Part shown: in pieces, positions 17,101 through 25,703 of the stretch
Position numbering within the stretch: the stretch's first letter is position 1
Layout of the letters: each line of letters opens with the position of its first letter
From: Lachnospiraceae bacterium
GTDB lineage: Bacteria; Bacillota; Clostridia; Lachnospirales; Lachnospiraceae
Assembly (NCBI GenBank): GCA_017437965.1
Contig: JAFRWN010000082.1
Coordinates: 1-64,000 of the forward strand
Direction: 5' to 3'
Length of the DNA stretch: 64,000 bases
Position numbers and translations under genes: made by a program
Notes under the pieces: generated by a model
Seen by the model: only the letters and a program-made list of their open reading frames with translations
Told to the model about the DNA's origin: nothing
The model's database searches: none

Positions 17101-19389
17101 ATGGAAAAATCTAAAATAAGAGAGCTGACAGGGCAGCTCACACTTGAGGAGAAGGCAGGTCTTTGCTCGGGCAAGGATTTCTGGAGGACAAAGGCAGTTG
17201 AAAGACTCGGAATCCCCCAGATCATGGTTTCCGACGGACCTCACGGACTCAGAAAACAGGATGATGACGCAGACCATCTTGGAATCAATGATGCGATAAA
17301 GGCAGTATGCTTCCCGGCAGGCTGTGCAAGCGCTTCTTCTTTCAACCGTGAGCTGATAGAGGAGGTTGGCGAGGCACTCGGTGAGGAATGCCAGGCTGAG
17401 GGTGTATCAACCCTGCTCGGACCCGGCGTATGCATCAAGCGTTCACCGATCTGCGGACGTAATTTCGAATATTTCAGCGAGGATCCTTATGTGGCAAGCG
17501 AGATGGCAACAGCCTTCATAAAAGGCGTACAGAGTAAGGGTGTAGGAACCTCGATCAAGCATTTCCTTGCAAATTCACAGGAGCACAGAAGAATGTCCTC
17601 AAGCTCCGACGTGGATGAGAGAACCCTTCGTGAAATATATCTGGCAAGCTTTGAGGGTGCTGTAAAGAATGCAAAGCCATGGACCATAATGAATTCCTAC
17701 AACCGCATCAATGGAACCTATGCGGCAGAAAATAAAAAGTTCCTTACCGACATACTCCGTAATGAATGGGGCTATGAGGGAATCGTTGTCAGTGACTGGG
17801 GCGCAGTAAACAACAGGGTGGCTGATCTTGAAGCAGGGTGTGATCTTGAAATGCCTGCAGCCCATGGTAATGACGAGCTGATAATTGATGCCGTAAAATC
17901 CGGAAAGCTTGACGAGAGCGTTCTTGATACTGCGGTTGAAAGACTGCTTGACTGGATATTCAAGGCAGTTGAAAACAAGAAGGAAAGATATGTATGGGAC
18001 CGCAAGGCTGACCATGAAAAAGCAAAGAAGGCGGCAAGAGAGACCATAGTCCTTCTTAAGAATGATGATGATATCCTTCCTCTTACAAAGGGCTCAAAGG
18101 TTGCCTTTATCGGAAAATATGCCGACAAACCGAGATATCAGGGCGGCGGCTCTTCACATATCAATTCGATGTATGTTACTTCTGCCTATGCGGCAGCAAA
18201 GGATGCCGGCATCGAAAACGTAAACTTTGCAAAAGGTTTTGACGACAAAGAGGATAAATATGACGAGGCTCTTGCAAATGAGGCAATAGAGCTTGCAAAG
18301 AATTCAGATGTGGCTGTAGTATTTGCGGGACTTCCGGATTCCTTTGAGTCCGAGGGCTATGACAGAAGACATATGAGCATGCCTCTTTCCCAGAATCGCC
18401 TGATTGAAGAAATTGCAGCGGTCCAGCCGAATATCGTGGTTGTTCTTCATAACGGTTCTCCGGTAGAAATGCCCTGGATCGACAAGGTGCCTGCAGTACT
18501 TGAGGCATATCTTAGCGGTGAGGGTGTCGGAGCTGCCGAATGCGAAATACTTTTCGGTGACGTGAATCCGAGCGGAAGGCTTGCTGAAAGTTTCCCTCTT
18601 AAGCTTGAACATAATCCTTCCTACCTTTACTATTTCGGTGAGGGTGATGTTACCGAGTACAGAGAGGGCGTATATGTAGGCTACCGTTACTATGACAAGA
18701 AGCAGATTCCGCTTCTGTTCCCCTTCGGACATGGTCTTTCCTACACAAGCTTTGAATATTCCGACCTTACTCTTGACAAGGAGGAATATACCGAGGGCGA
18801 GAAGCTCAAGGTAAGCGTAAAGGTAACAAATACAGGAAAGCGTGCAGGCAAGGAAGCAGTGCTTCTGTTTGTCGGAGCAAGGGATACCGATTATGTTTTA
18901 AGGCCCGTGAAAGAACTCCGCGCTTTTGACAAGCTAAGCCTTTCAGCAGGCGAGAGCAAGGTGGTTGAATTTGAGCTCGATTCCCGTGCATTCTCATATT
19001 ATGAGACAAAGATACCAGACTGGTTTGTTGAGAGCGGAGAATATGAGATAATAATCGCCCGTTCGGCAGAGGATATCAGGCTGGTAAAGAGCATAAAGGT
19101 TACGGGTACAAAGAAGAGACCTTTTAAGATCACGCCCGATACTACCTGTGGCGACGTGCTTCAGTTCCCTGAATGTTCTGAGAAGATCGCAAAGTATGTT
19201 GCGGATTATATGACACTGTTTGATGACGGCGACAGTGCTGCGTCGGAAGCAATGTCTCCCGAAATGATCAAAAGGCAGTTTGAGTACAATCCTCTCAGAA
19301 GTGTAGTAAGCTTTTCGTTAAGAAAGCCTATCAGCATGGAAGAGGTAAAGAAGTTCGTTGACGGACTCAATGCTCTTATTAATTCATAA
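17101..19389 (+). CDS. Glycoside hydrolase family 3, intracellular beta-glucosidase type
   Basis: A 762-residue cytosolic enzyme that removes terminal beta-linked sugars from oligosaccharides. The N-terminal (beta/alpha)8 domain (about 1-290) contains IKHFLANSQEHRR and the nucleophile motif IVVSDWGA (Asp near residue 230). The GH3 C-terminal sandwich (about 315-520) and a fibronectin III-like domain (about 560-670) follow. The last 90 residues are helical, as in the clostridial subgroup of this family. No signal peptide is present, so the substrate must be imported. The AGGAGGGG site is strong. No promoter is visible in the 21-nt gap upstream. Confidence 0.93.
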   Translation: MEKSKIRELTGQLTLEEKAGLCSGKDFWRTKAVERLGIPQIMVSDGPHGLRKQDDDADHLGINDAIKAVCFPAGCASASSFNRELIEEVGEALGEECQAEGVSTLLGPGVCIKRSPICGRNFEYFSEDPYVASEMATAFIKGVQSKGVGTSIKHFLANSQEHRRMSSSSDVDERTLREIYLASFEGAVKNAKPWTIMNSYNRINGTYAAENKKFLTDILRNEWGYEGIVVSDWGAVNNRVADLEAGCDLEMPAAHGNDELIIDAVKSGKLDESVLDTAVERLLDWIFKAVENKKERYVWDRKADHEKAKKAARETIVLLKNDDDILPLTKGSKVAFIGKYADKPRYQGGGSSHINSMYVTSAYAAAKDAGIENVNFAKGFDDKEDKYDEALANEAIELAKNSDVAVVFAGLPDSFESEGYDRRHMSMPLSQNRLIEEIAAVQPNIVVVLHNGSPVEMPWIDKVPAVLEAYLSGEGVGAAECEILFGDVNPSGRLAESFPLKLEHNPSYLYYFGEGDVTEYREGVYVGYRYYDKKQIPLLFPFGHGLSYTSFEYSDLTLDKEEYTEGEKLKVSVKVTNTGKRAGKEAVLLFVGARDTDYVLRPVKELRAFDKLSLSAGESKVVEFELDSRAFSYYETKIPDWFVESGEYEIIIARSAEDIRLVKSIKVTGTKKRPFKITPDTTCGDVLQFPECSEKIAKYVADYMTLFDDGDSAASEAMSPEMIKRQFEYNPLRSVVSFSLRKPISMEEVKKFVDGLNALINS

Positions 19390-19450
19390 AATTTGTGTGA
19401 AAAGCAAAAAAAACCTTTAAAAAATTCGCATATAGTGTTAAAATACCTTA

Positions 19451-19456
19451 GTATAA
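19451..19456 (+). promoter_or_regulatory. Candidate -10 before the trigger-factor-like gene
   Basis: TATAAT lies 33 nt before the start codon at 19490, in a short A/T-rich gap after the GH3 gene. No convincing -35 lies 17 nt upstream. Confidence 0.4.
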
Positions 19457-19489
19457 TTCAGAACACTATGTATGAAAACGGAGGATGTA

Positions 19490-20719
19490 ATGAGTAAGGA
19501 AAGCAGACTTGCGGCTAAAAAGAGAAGTAAACAGGCAAAGATGAAGAGGTTAAGGAATAAGATACTGCTCTGTATCGGAATCCTTCTGATCCCTGTGATC
19601 ATTGCCCTTATTACTCTCAAGGTAATTGACAACAACATCAAGGACAAACAGTCAGCCAACAGATATATAAAGACTGACGGAACAATTGATGCGAAGGCCG
19701 CAAAGAACTATGTGAAGGTGGCTGATTACAAGAACATCAGCGTCAACATGGAAGATTATCTTCCTACGGAATCGGAGCTTGCCTCATCAGTTGAGACAGT
19801 AATGAAGGGCTATACCGAGACTGTAACAACAGACGGAACGGCAATTACAAGTACTTCTACCGTAAACCTTACCTACACGGTAACAGTAGACGGAAGCGAG
19901 CTCAGTGACTATACCCAGACCAACGGCGCATATGCACTTGGCAGCGGCACACGTTTCGGTACCGAGTTTGACGATAAGATCGCTGCACTTAAAGTTGGTG
20001 ACAGCATCAACTTCGATATCACCTTTGCAGATGACTATTCAAATACCACTTTTGCAGGAAAGACCGCTACCTTCAAGGGTAAGGTTGACAGTGTTGATGT
20101 AGTTCCCGAGCTTACCGACAGTTTTGTAGCCGAGAAGCTTACCGAATACATGGGCGACAGCGAATATCCCAAGACAGCAGAAGGACTCAAGTCCTACGTT
20201 GCAAACAATCTTTATGAGGATAAGCTTCGTAACTATATCAGTTCATGGATACCCGAGAACACCGAAAAGAGCGCGTTTTTCTATCCTTACTTCTACTACA
20301 GGAATAAATACTACTATATAGACAATTACTATGATCAGCTTGAAAGCCAGTACAAGTCCTATGGTCTTGACATGGACAAGTATGACATCATGGGCGCAAG
20401 CAGCAAGGGCGACTACAAGAAGAAGCTCAGGAAGCTTGCCAAGAGCGAGGTTAAGCGTGATCTTGCATACCAGGCAATCTATGAGGATGCCGGACTTGAA
20501 ACAATTACCGACGAGGTTCTTGCAGCACATGCAACAGAGGAAGGCTATTCTGATGTTGACAGCTTTATAAGTGCCTATGGCGGCAAAGGAGCAGCTGCAC
20601 AGAGCGTTCTCAAGGAAAAGGTACTGGAATATGTATTCTCTATCGTAAAGGTTGAGGGAGATTCTTCACAGATGTGGAAGGATGATCCTGCTACCGCAGA
20701 TACCGCTGAGGCTGAGTAA
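19490..20719 (+). CDS. Membrane-anchored trigger-factor-like peptidyl-prolyl isomerase
   Basis: A 409-residue protein with a basic N-terminus, one membrane span (about residues 25-45) and a large extracytoplasmic part. An FKBP-like domain at about 100-200 shows the trigger-factor pattern (VNLTYTVTVDG, then GSGTRFGTEFDDKIAALKVGD). A helical C-terminal region (about 205-390) follows, with the YGLDMDKYDIMG segment typical of the trigger factor substrate-binding arm. The ribosome-binding N-terminal domain of true trigger factor is replaced by the membrane anchor. A Tyr-rich stretch occupies about 260-285. The first ATG (19472) overlaps the ribosome site; GGAGG 5 nt before 19490 selects the later start. 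It probably folds exported proteins. Confidence 0.8.
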   Translation: MSKESRLAAKKRSKQAKMKRLRNKILLCIGILLIPVIIALITLKVIDNNIKDKQSANRYIKTDGTIDAKAAKNYVKVADYKNISVNMEDYLPTESELASSVETVMKGYTETVTTDGTAITSTSTVNLTYTVTVDGSELSDYTQTNGAYALGSGTRFGTEFDDKIAALKVGDSINFDITFADDYSNTTFAGKTATFKGKVDSVDVVPELTDSFVAEKLTEYMGDSEYPKTAEGLKSYVANNLYEDKLRNYISSWIPENTEKSAFFYPYFYYRNKYYYIDNYYDQLESQYKSYGLDMDKYDIMGASSKGDYKKKLRKLAKSEVKRDLAYQAIYEDAGLETITDEVLAAHATEEGYSDVDSFISAYGGKGAAAQSVLKEKVLEYVFSIVKVEGDSSQMWKDDPATADTAEAE

Positions 20720-20740
20720 TAGCCATAAACAGGAGGAATT

Positions 20741-21535
20741 ATGCCGTCATTATATGCACATAAGAAATTTGGTGCCGAGGTCTACAGACTTCTCCCTGTT
20801 GAACTGAAAAAAATAATTGCGGCTCACAGGGATGAGTATCTTATCGGACTTCACGGCCCTGACATACTCTTTTTCAATCTGACAGATAATGACCGTGTGA
20901 CCGATCTCGGAAAGAAAAACCACAAGTATCCGTTCGCTGTAATGGAGAAAAGGGCCTTCAGGCTGATAATGGATTCTTCCGACGAGGCTGAGCTTTCATA
21001 TTTCTTCGGATGCATCTGCCATTTCGTTCTGGATGCCGCAGTTCATCCGCTTGTGGATGAAGCAATACAGGCAACGGGAATGAGCCACGGAAAGATTGAG
21101 ACGGAGTTAGACCGTTATGCGCTTCTTTCAGACGGTCATGATGCCCTCACTTACCCCGCACATGCACACCTGCCGGTCTCGGTAAAGACTGCAGAGATAG
21201 CGTCAAGGTTCTATAAAGACCTTTCACCCGCGGATTTCCACTTCGGTATGGTCTGCATGAAGGCACTCTATGTCGGAACCTCAAAAAGAAATCCTGTTAT
21301 CAGAAATACCATGATCAAAATAATGGATAAGGCAGGCTTCGGCAGCAAGGTTGCGTCGTTCTTCATGAGTAAGGACAGGAGCCAGCTTGCAGCAAGATAT
21401 GTCGCAAAGATGTATGAGCTTATGGGAGAAGAGGTCGCAAGAGCGGTAGAGCTGATAGACGATTTTTATGCCAGCATACTGACCGGAAAGCTTTCGCTTT
21501 CACCGTATCTGAGAAAGAACTACTACGGAAAATAA
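20741..21535 (+). CDS. Zinc-dependent phospholipase C-like protein
   Basis: A 264-residue protein of the zinc-dependent phospholipase C/S1-P1 nuclease-like family (PF00882 type). The metal-ligand pattern is visible: MPSLYAHKKFG at the very start, LIGLHGPDILFF near residue 38, and CHFVLDAAVHPLVDE with HGKIETELD near 90-120. No signal peptide is present, unlike secreted clostridial alpha-toxins, so this is probably an intracellular hydrolase whose substrate is unknown. ACAGGAGGAATT precedes the ATG. It lies 21 nt after the trigger-factor-like gene and 17 nt before the sugar kinase, suggesting a shared transcript. Confidence 0.8.
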   Translation: MPSLYAHKKFGAEVYRLLPVELKKIIAAHRDEYLIGLHGPDILFFNLTDNDRVTDLGKKNHKYPFAVMEKRAFRLIMDSSDEAELSYFFGCICHFVLDAAVHPLVDEAIQATGMSHGKIETELDRYALLSDGHDALTYPAHAHLPVSVKTAEIASRFYKDLSPADFHFGMVCMKALYVGTSKRNPVIRNTMIKIMDKAGFGSKVASFFMSKDRSQLAARYVAKMYELMGEEVARAVELIDDFYASILTGKLSLSPYLRKNYYGK

Positions 21536-21552
21536 GTAATTAAGAGGTTTTT

Positions 21553-22440
21553 ATGATAATTACTGTAACAATGAATCCGTCAATCGATAAAACCCTGTAT
21601 GTAAATAAATTCAGGCAGGGTGCCACGAACAGGGTTGTGGACTCGACACTTACCCCGGGCGGCAAGGGAATTAATGTTTCGATAGTCCTTAAGCAGGCAG
21701 GAGAGCCCAACATCGCAGTCACTCTTTTCGGAGGAAGCAACGGAATTGCGATCGCAGGTAAGCTTGCGATCAAAGGCATAAGGACAGAGCAGATAATGAT
21801 ACCCGGTGAAAGCCGTACGAACATCAAGATCATTTCGGGAACCGAGATGACCGAGATCAACGAGCCCGGACCCGAGCTTAAGGAAAAGGACATTGCACAG
21901 CTTTTTACGGTAATGGACAAATATGCCAGAAGCGGAAATATTTTCGTGTTCTCAGGATCCCTTCCCAGAGGAATCGGAAGTGATATCTACCGCAGGCTTA
22001 TCGAACGTGTAAAAAGTAAGGGTGCCATCGCAATACTTGATACCTACGGAGATGCCCTTAAAGAAGGCATGAAGGCTGTACCATATGCGATAAAACCCAA
22101 TATTTATGAGCTTTACGAATATAAATATGAAAACTTTGACGGAGTGATCCCCGAAGACTATAAGGAATTCGTAGAGAAATGTGCCGAGGAATTTTTAAAG
22201 GCTGGTGTAAGACTTGTCTGCGTTTCGCTCGGAAAAGACGGCGCATACTTCAACGACGGCAAAAACAAGGCTTTCTGCGCACCGGAGGTTGAAGATAAGG
22301 ACATCAAGTCCACGCTCGGCGCCGGTGACAGCATGGTAGCTGCCATTGCATATTCGATATCGCACAGCATGAGCTTTGAAAAGATGACCGACCTTGCGAT
22401 GAAATCGGCAGCGGTCGCATGCGGTGAGATCGGACTTTAA
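21553..22440 (+). CDS. PfkB-family sugar kinase, 1-phosphofructokinase/tagatose-6-phosphate kinase type
   Basis: A 295-residue cytosolic kinase of the FruK/LacC subgroup. The N-terminal MNPSIDKTLYV and TPGGKGINVS motifs bind the sugar phosphate; GAGDSMVAAIAY near residue 257 holds the anion hole and catalytic Asp. No PTS or sugar operon adjoins it, so the exact substrate (fructose-1-phosphate or tagatose-6-phosphate) cannot be fixed. The TTAAGAGG site is 5 nt before the ATG. Its TAA stop (22438-22440) overlaps the stop of the convergent gene through the palindrome TTAA. Confidence 0.88.
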   Translation: MIITVTMNPSIDKTLYVNKFRQGATNRVVDSTLTPGGKGINVSIVLKQAGEPNIAVTLFGGSNGIAIAGKLAIKGIRTEQIMIPGESRTNIKIISGTEMTEINEPGPELKEKDIAQLFTVMDKYARSGNIFVFSGSLPRGIGSDIYRRLIERVKSKGAIAILDTYGDALKEGMKAVPYAIKPNIYELYEYKYENFDGVIPEDYKEFVEKCAEEFLKAGVRLVCVSLGKDGAYFNDGKNKAFCAPEVEDKDIKSTLGAGDSMVAAIAYSISHSMSFEKMTDLAMKSAAVACGEIGL

Positions 22441-23168
22441 AAGCGGAAGTTTTTCTCATGAGGATAGTACTTTGAGTGGTCCTTCATGATGACGGTTCCG
22501 ATGCCGTCAACCGAGAAGAATTCGAGAAGCAGTCCGTGCTCAACCTTACAATCAATTATATGAGCCCTTCCTACTCCCTTGTCGATCGCGATGAGGGAGT
22601 TTTTAAGTCTCCTTGCAAAAGCCTCGCCATAGGCACCCTTTTTGAGAAGGTTTTCGGCTTCGTTACGCATTACCATCGGAAGAAGCTTTCCGTCATCGAA
22701 AATACCGGCATCTTCGGAAAGGAATACCAGCTTTTCGGCACCGAGACCGACAGCGATCTCGCAGGCAGTATCCTCGGGATAGATGAGCTTGTCCTCGGTA
22801 TCGACATCGTTCGGAGTGATAACGGGAATATAGTCATTCTGCATGGAAATGTTAAGGGTCTGGAAGTCAATTCCGCAGACACCGATGGCTTTTACCTTGC
22901 AGTGCTCGATTTCCTTTGCTATGCGCTTATTCTCGCGGTAGCGGTCGGCTTTGTTCTTGCAGTCATGAACGACTATCGGTTTCATTCCGATCGACTGGAG
23001 CAGGGCAATGTCCTGCATCATGGAAATTTCAGCTTCCTCGGAAGGCATTTTGCTGAGGCTAAGGCATATTACGACGATCTTGCCCGCAAAATCCCTGATA
23101 TATGGCATGGCGTCGATAAGGATCGATGCTTTCTTAAGTATTTCTTCTCTGTTGAATTCTTTACTCAT
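22437..23168 (-). CDS. ArgB-like (acetylglutamate kinase fold) protein lacking the glycine loop
   Basis: This 243-residue cytosolic protein aligns along its length with N-acetylglutamate kinase: a DIALLQSIGMKPIVVHD segment, YIPVITP, KLVFLSEDAGI, and GVGRAHIIDCKVEHGLLLE near the end. Key parts are changed. The KYGG-type phosphate loop near the start reads VICLSLS, and the HGGGPxI loop is HDCKNKA. It therefore probably lacks kinase activity, or acts on another substrate. The frame extends upstream, but the ATG at 23168 lies 4 nt after the GH74 stop and is preferred. No other arginine genes are nearby, and it appears cotranscribed with GH74. A regulatory or binding role is possible. Confidence 0.75.
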   Translation of the reverse strand: MSKEFNREEILKKASILIDAMPYIRDFAGKIVVICLSLSKMPSEEAEISMMQDIALLQSIGMKPIVVHDCKNKADRYRENKRIAKEIEHCKVKAIGVCGIDFQTLNISMQNDYIPVITPNDVDTEDKLIYPEDTACEIAVGLGAEKLVFLSEDAGIFDDGKLLPMVMRNEAENLLKKGAYGEAFARRLKNSLIAIDKGVGRAHIIDCKVEHGLLLEFFSVDGIGTVIMKDHSKYYPHEKNFRF

Positions 23169-23172
23169 CTCT

Positions 23173-25515
23173 TTAAATTCCCTCTCCGTATTTGAGGCCT
23201 CTGGTTCCGGTTGCGATAAAATATCTTCCGAAAACTTTCTTGTCTGCATCTATACTCTTTATCTCGCCGAACATCTGGCTTTCATCATTGATCTTTTCCC
23301 AGGTCTTTCCGTAGTCGAAGCTGCGGTAGAATCCGAAAACATTATCTATCGTCGCACAGACATAAAGAGCCTTGTCATTATTTATATATTCATCGGTGCC
23401 CGGAAGGATTCCGAGGCCTACGCAGTACACAGCATCATTTTCTTTGCTAAGCTTTTCTACGGTAAAACGGTCATTTTCCAAAGAATAGTCAAGCCTGAAT
23501 AGCCCGGGCTCGCCCATGGCCATGATAAAGGAACCGGTATTTCCGGAGATTCCCCTGATTTCGACGGTGCACATCGCATCAATGCCGGAAAGAAGGGTGA
23601 CGGGAAGGATTTCGGGTCTTTCCTTCTCATAAAAGCTTTTTCCACAGTCCGTGCTTACATAAAGTCTTGAATCCTCGCCGAAACCGAAAGCAAGCGAAGG
23701 ATTTACGCGGTCAAAGAAGGGCTTAAGAAACTTCGGAGCGGGAGAGTCCGGAAGTGAAATGACTTTGGAGCGCTTCCAGCTGTCGCCCAGATCGTCGGAG
23801 TACAGCACGCAGTCGGTCGGAAGCATTATTCCGTCCGCAAGTGTCCATATAAGCTTTTTTCCGTCGGAGGATATTGCTACCCAGCCGGCATTTACATTCG
23901 GTCTTGAAATTTCCTTTAGCCTCTCATCAATCTTTTCGGAAAGCCCGTAGGGCATCGAAAGATGGCGGAGAGTTTTTCCGGCGTCATCGGAATATACCAC
24001 ACCGCCGCAGGTTTTTCCTGTCCAGTTGCCTCTTGGTGTTGCAACGAAAACATCCGGAATCGTGTCGGGGTAGTCCGCATTTATCGAAGTGATGTAACGG
24101 TCGCCCTTTTCGTCCGCGAAGGAATTTTCACAGGGGTTATCCAGCTCGGTAAATACAAAACCTCCGAGGTCGCCCACGATGTCAAGTGCGATTATGCTTC
24201 CGCAGACAGGTGCATAAACGTTGAGATGCACGGTTTCTTCTATGCCTTTACAGTGATCGGACCAGAAGTAGTCGGGCTTTGTATGGTTAAGCGACGCAAA
24301 TACACCCGTGCCTGTATTTACAAATACCTGGTCGGCATTGAAAGGATTGATCTTTACATCGGAAAACCAGTGTACAAGTGATCCGCCGCCGTTATATTCG
24401 GGCTTCATGTAGGAGGCGTTGAAGCGCATGCGTCCAACGTGAAGGCCCTGTAGATCCTTACGCCAGGTGTTTCCGTAGTCCTCTGAAACAACGATGAAGT
24501 CCTCGGTTTTTGAACAGAGCGAGGAGCAGATGACGTAGCCCGGAAGTTCGGGTGTAGTGCCTATTCCACCGAAGCCTGTCCTTGCAGATTCCGGTGTGCA
24601 CATATCCTCGGGAAGGAACGGGGTAATGTCGGTCATGCCGGACAGATGATAGTTTTCATCCACCTCATAGCGCACAACCCTTCCGTCTGTCACATCGCCA
24701 CAGTCACAGCTGTAGCTTTTGATGTACGACCAGGGACCGGTCGAATTCATAGTCACATAAAAATATTTTCCGTCAAAGGCATAGCGGTGTCCCACATAGC
24801 CACGCACGTCTGATACATTTTTTTCTCTAGGGGAAGGTTCGGAAAGCTCTTCCCAGCTTTCTCCCGCGTTGTAGGAAACGTAGAGCGAGTGCTTTCTTTC
24901 TGTACGGGTCTTTTTCTCGCCCAGTCCGTCTGCGGCAACAACAACGGTTTTTCCGTTCGGAGCAACCCATACGAAGCTGAGATTTAATTCTGCCTCGTCA
25001 TTTTCGGAAGCGCGTACATTTATTGTTTCCCAGCTTTTTCCCCTGTCATTACTTTTGATCAGTCCGCCTTCCTGTGATGCAAACCAGATAATATCGGAAT
25101 TTACGGGGTCAACAAGCATTCTGGTTCCGGTGCCGCGTCCGGGAGCGTTCCCATGTACATGGCAGGGAAAATCCGAGATATGCGTAAAGGTTTTTCCGTA
25201 ATCCTTTGATACCGTAAAATAACCGTTGGGATATCTTCCGAATTTCTCATGTCCCATACCGCTTGCAACATATAAAACCGCAGGATCCTTGGGATCAAGT
25301 GCTATTGCAAGGGGAAAGGTCTCGCTCATGTCAAAGTGGGTCACATGTTCAACCAGGCTTATCCATTTATCTTCACCAAAATCATAGCGGTAGCAGCCGC
25401 CGATGTCGGTTCTTGCATACAGAATACCGGGAACAGCCGGATGAAAGCAAAAGCCCGTCACATATCCGCCTCCGGGAATCTGAAGATTGTCATATTTATA
25501 TGAAATGTTTTTCAT
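23173..25515 (-). CDS. Glycoside hydrolase family 74 (xyloglucanase-type), no signal peptide
   Basis: A 780-residue enzyme of two seven-bladed beta-propellers, expected to cut the beta-1,4-glucan backbone of xyloglucan or its oligosaccharides. The N-terminus matches the family closely (GGGYVTGFCFHP, then YARTDIGG with the likely catalytic Asp). A second candidate acid lies in WFSDVKINPFNAD near residue 390. Several Asp-box turns of the form S-x-D-x-G-x-T/S-W are visible, for example SNDRGKSW and SEDYGNTW. No signal peptide or binding module is present, unlike most GH74 enzymes. GGAGG precedes the ATG at 25515; the longer frame beginning at 25563 has no ribosome site. Confidence 0.9.
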   Translation of the reverse strand: MKNISYKYDNLQIPGGGYVTGFCFHPAVPGILYARTDIGGCYRYDFGEDKWISLVEHVTHFDMSETFPLAIALDPKDPAVLYVASGMGHEKFGRYPNGYFTVSKDYGKTFTHISDFPCHVHGNAPGRGTGTRMLVDPVNSDIIWFASQEGGLIKSNDRGKSWETINVRASENDEAELNLSFVWVAPNGKTVVVAADGLGEKKTRTERKHSLYVSYNAGESWEELSEPSPREKNVSDVRGYVGHRYAFDGKYFYVTMNSTGPWSYIKSYSCDCGDVTDGRVVRYEVDENYHLSGMTDITPFLPEDMCTPESARTGFGGIGTTPELPGYVICSSLCSKTEDFIVVSEDYGNTWRKDLQGLHVGRMRFNASYMKPEYNGGGSLVHWFSDVKINPFNADQVFVNTGTGVFASLNHTKPDYFWSDHCKGIEETVHLNVYAPVCGSIIALDIVGDLGGFVFTELDNPCENSFADEKGDRYITSINADYPDTIPDVFVATPRGNWTGKTCGGVVYSDDAGKTLRHLSMPYGLSEKIDERLKEISRPNVNAGWVAISSDGKKLIWTLADGIMLPTDCVLYSDDLGDSWKRSKVISLPDSPAPKFLKPFFDRVNPSLAFGFGEDSRLYVSTDCGKSFYEKERPEILPVTLLSGIDAMCTVEIRGISGNTGSFIMAMGEPGLFRLDYSLENDRFTVEKLSKENDAVYCVGLGILPGTDEYINNDKALYVCATIDNVFGFYRSFDYGKTWEKINDESQMFGEIKSIDADKKVFGRYFIATGTRGLKYGEGI

Positions 25516-25623
25516 GAAGCCTCCGAAAACCTTAATCCTTAAATCCTTATTGCGTAAAACCACAACATTAATAGTTTACCATAAAACTCTGTAAAATAAT
25601 AGTATTTTTGGAAAAAAAGATAA

Positions 25624-25652
25624 TTGATAATTTCACAAATATGATTTATAAT
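25624..25652 (+). promoter_or_regulatory. Sigma-A promoter of murG
   Basis: TTGATA (25624-25629), a 17-nt spacer and TATAAT (25647-25652). It lies in the divergent gap between GH74 and murG, 51 nt before the murG start codon. A weaker extended -10 for GH74 (TGG then TAAACT on the minus strand) lies at 25573-25578. Confidence 0.8.
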
Positions 25653-25703
25653 AATTCGAGTGTTTTGATAAAAAATAAGGTGTGATCACCGGAAAGGGCA
25701 GCA

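Noticed and set aside
22476..23195. 239-residue plus-strand frame opposite the ArgB-like gene
   Set aside because: It is antisense to a gene with clear family similarity and has no ribosome site; its composition is that of a mirrored coding strand.
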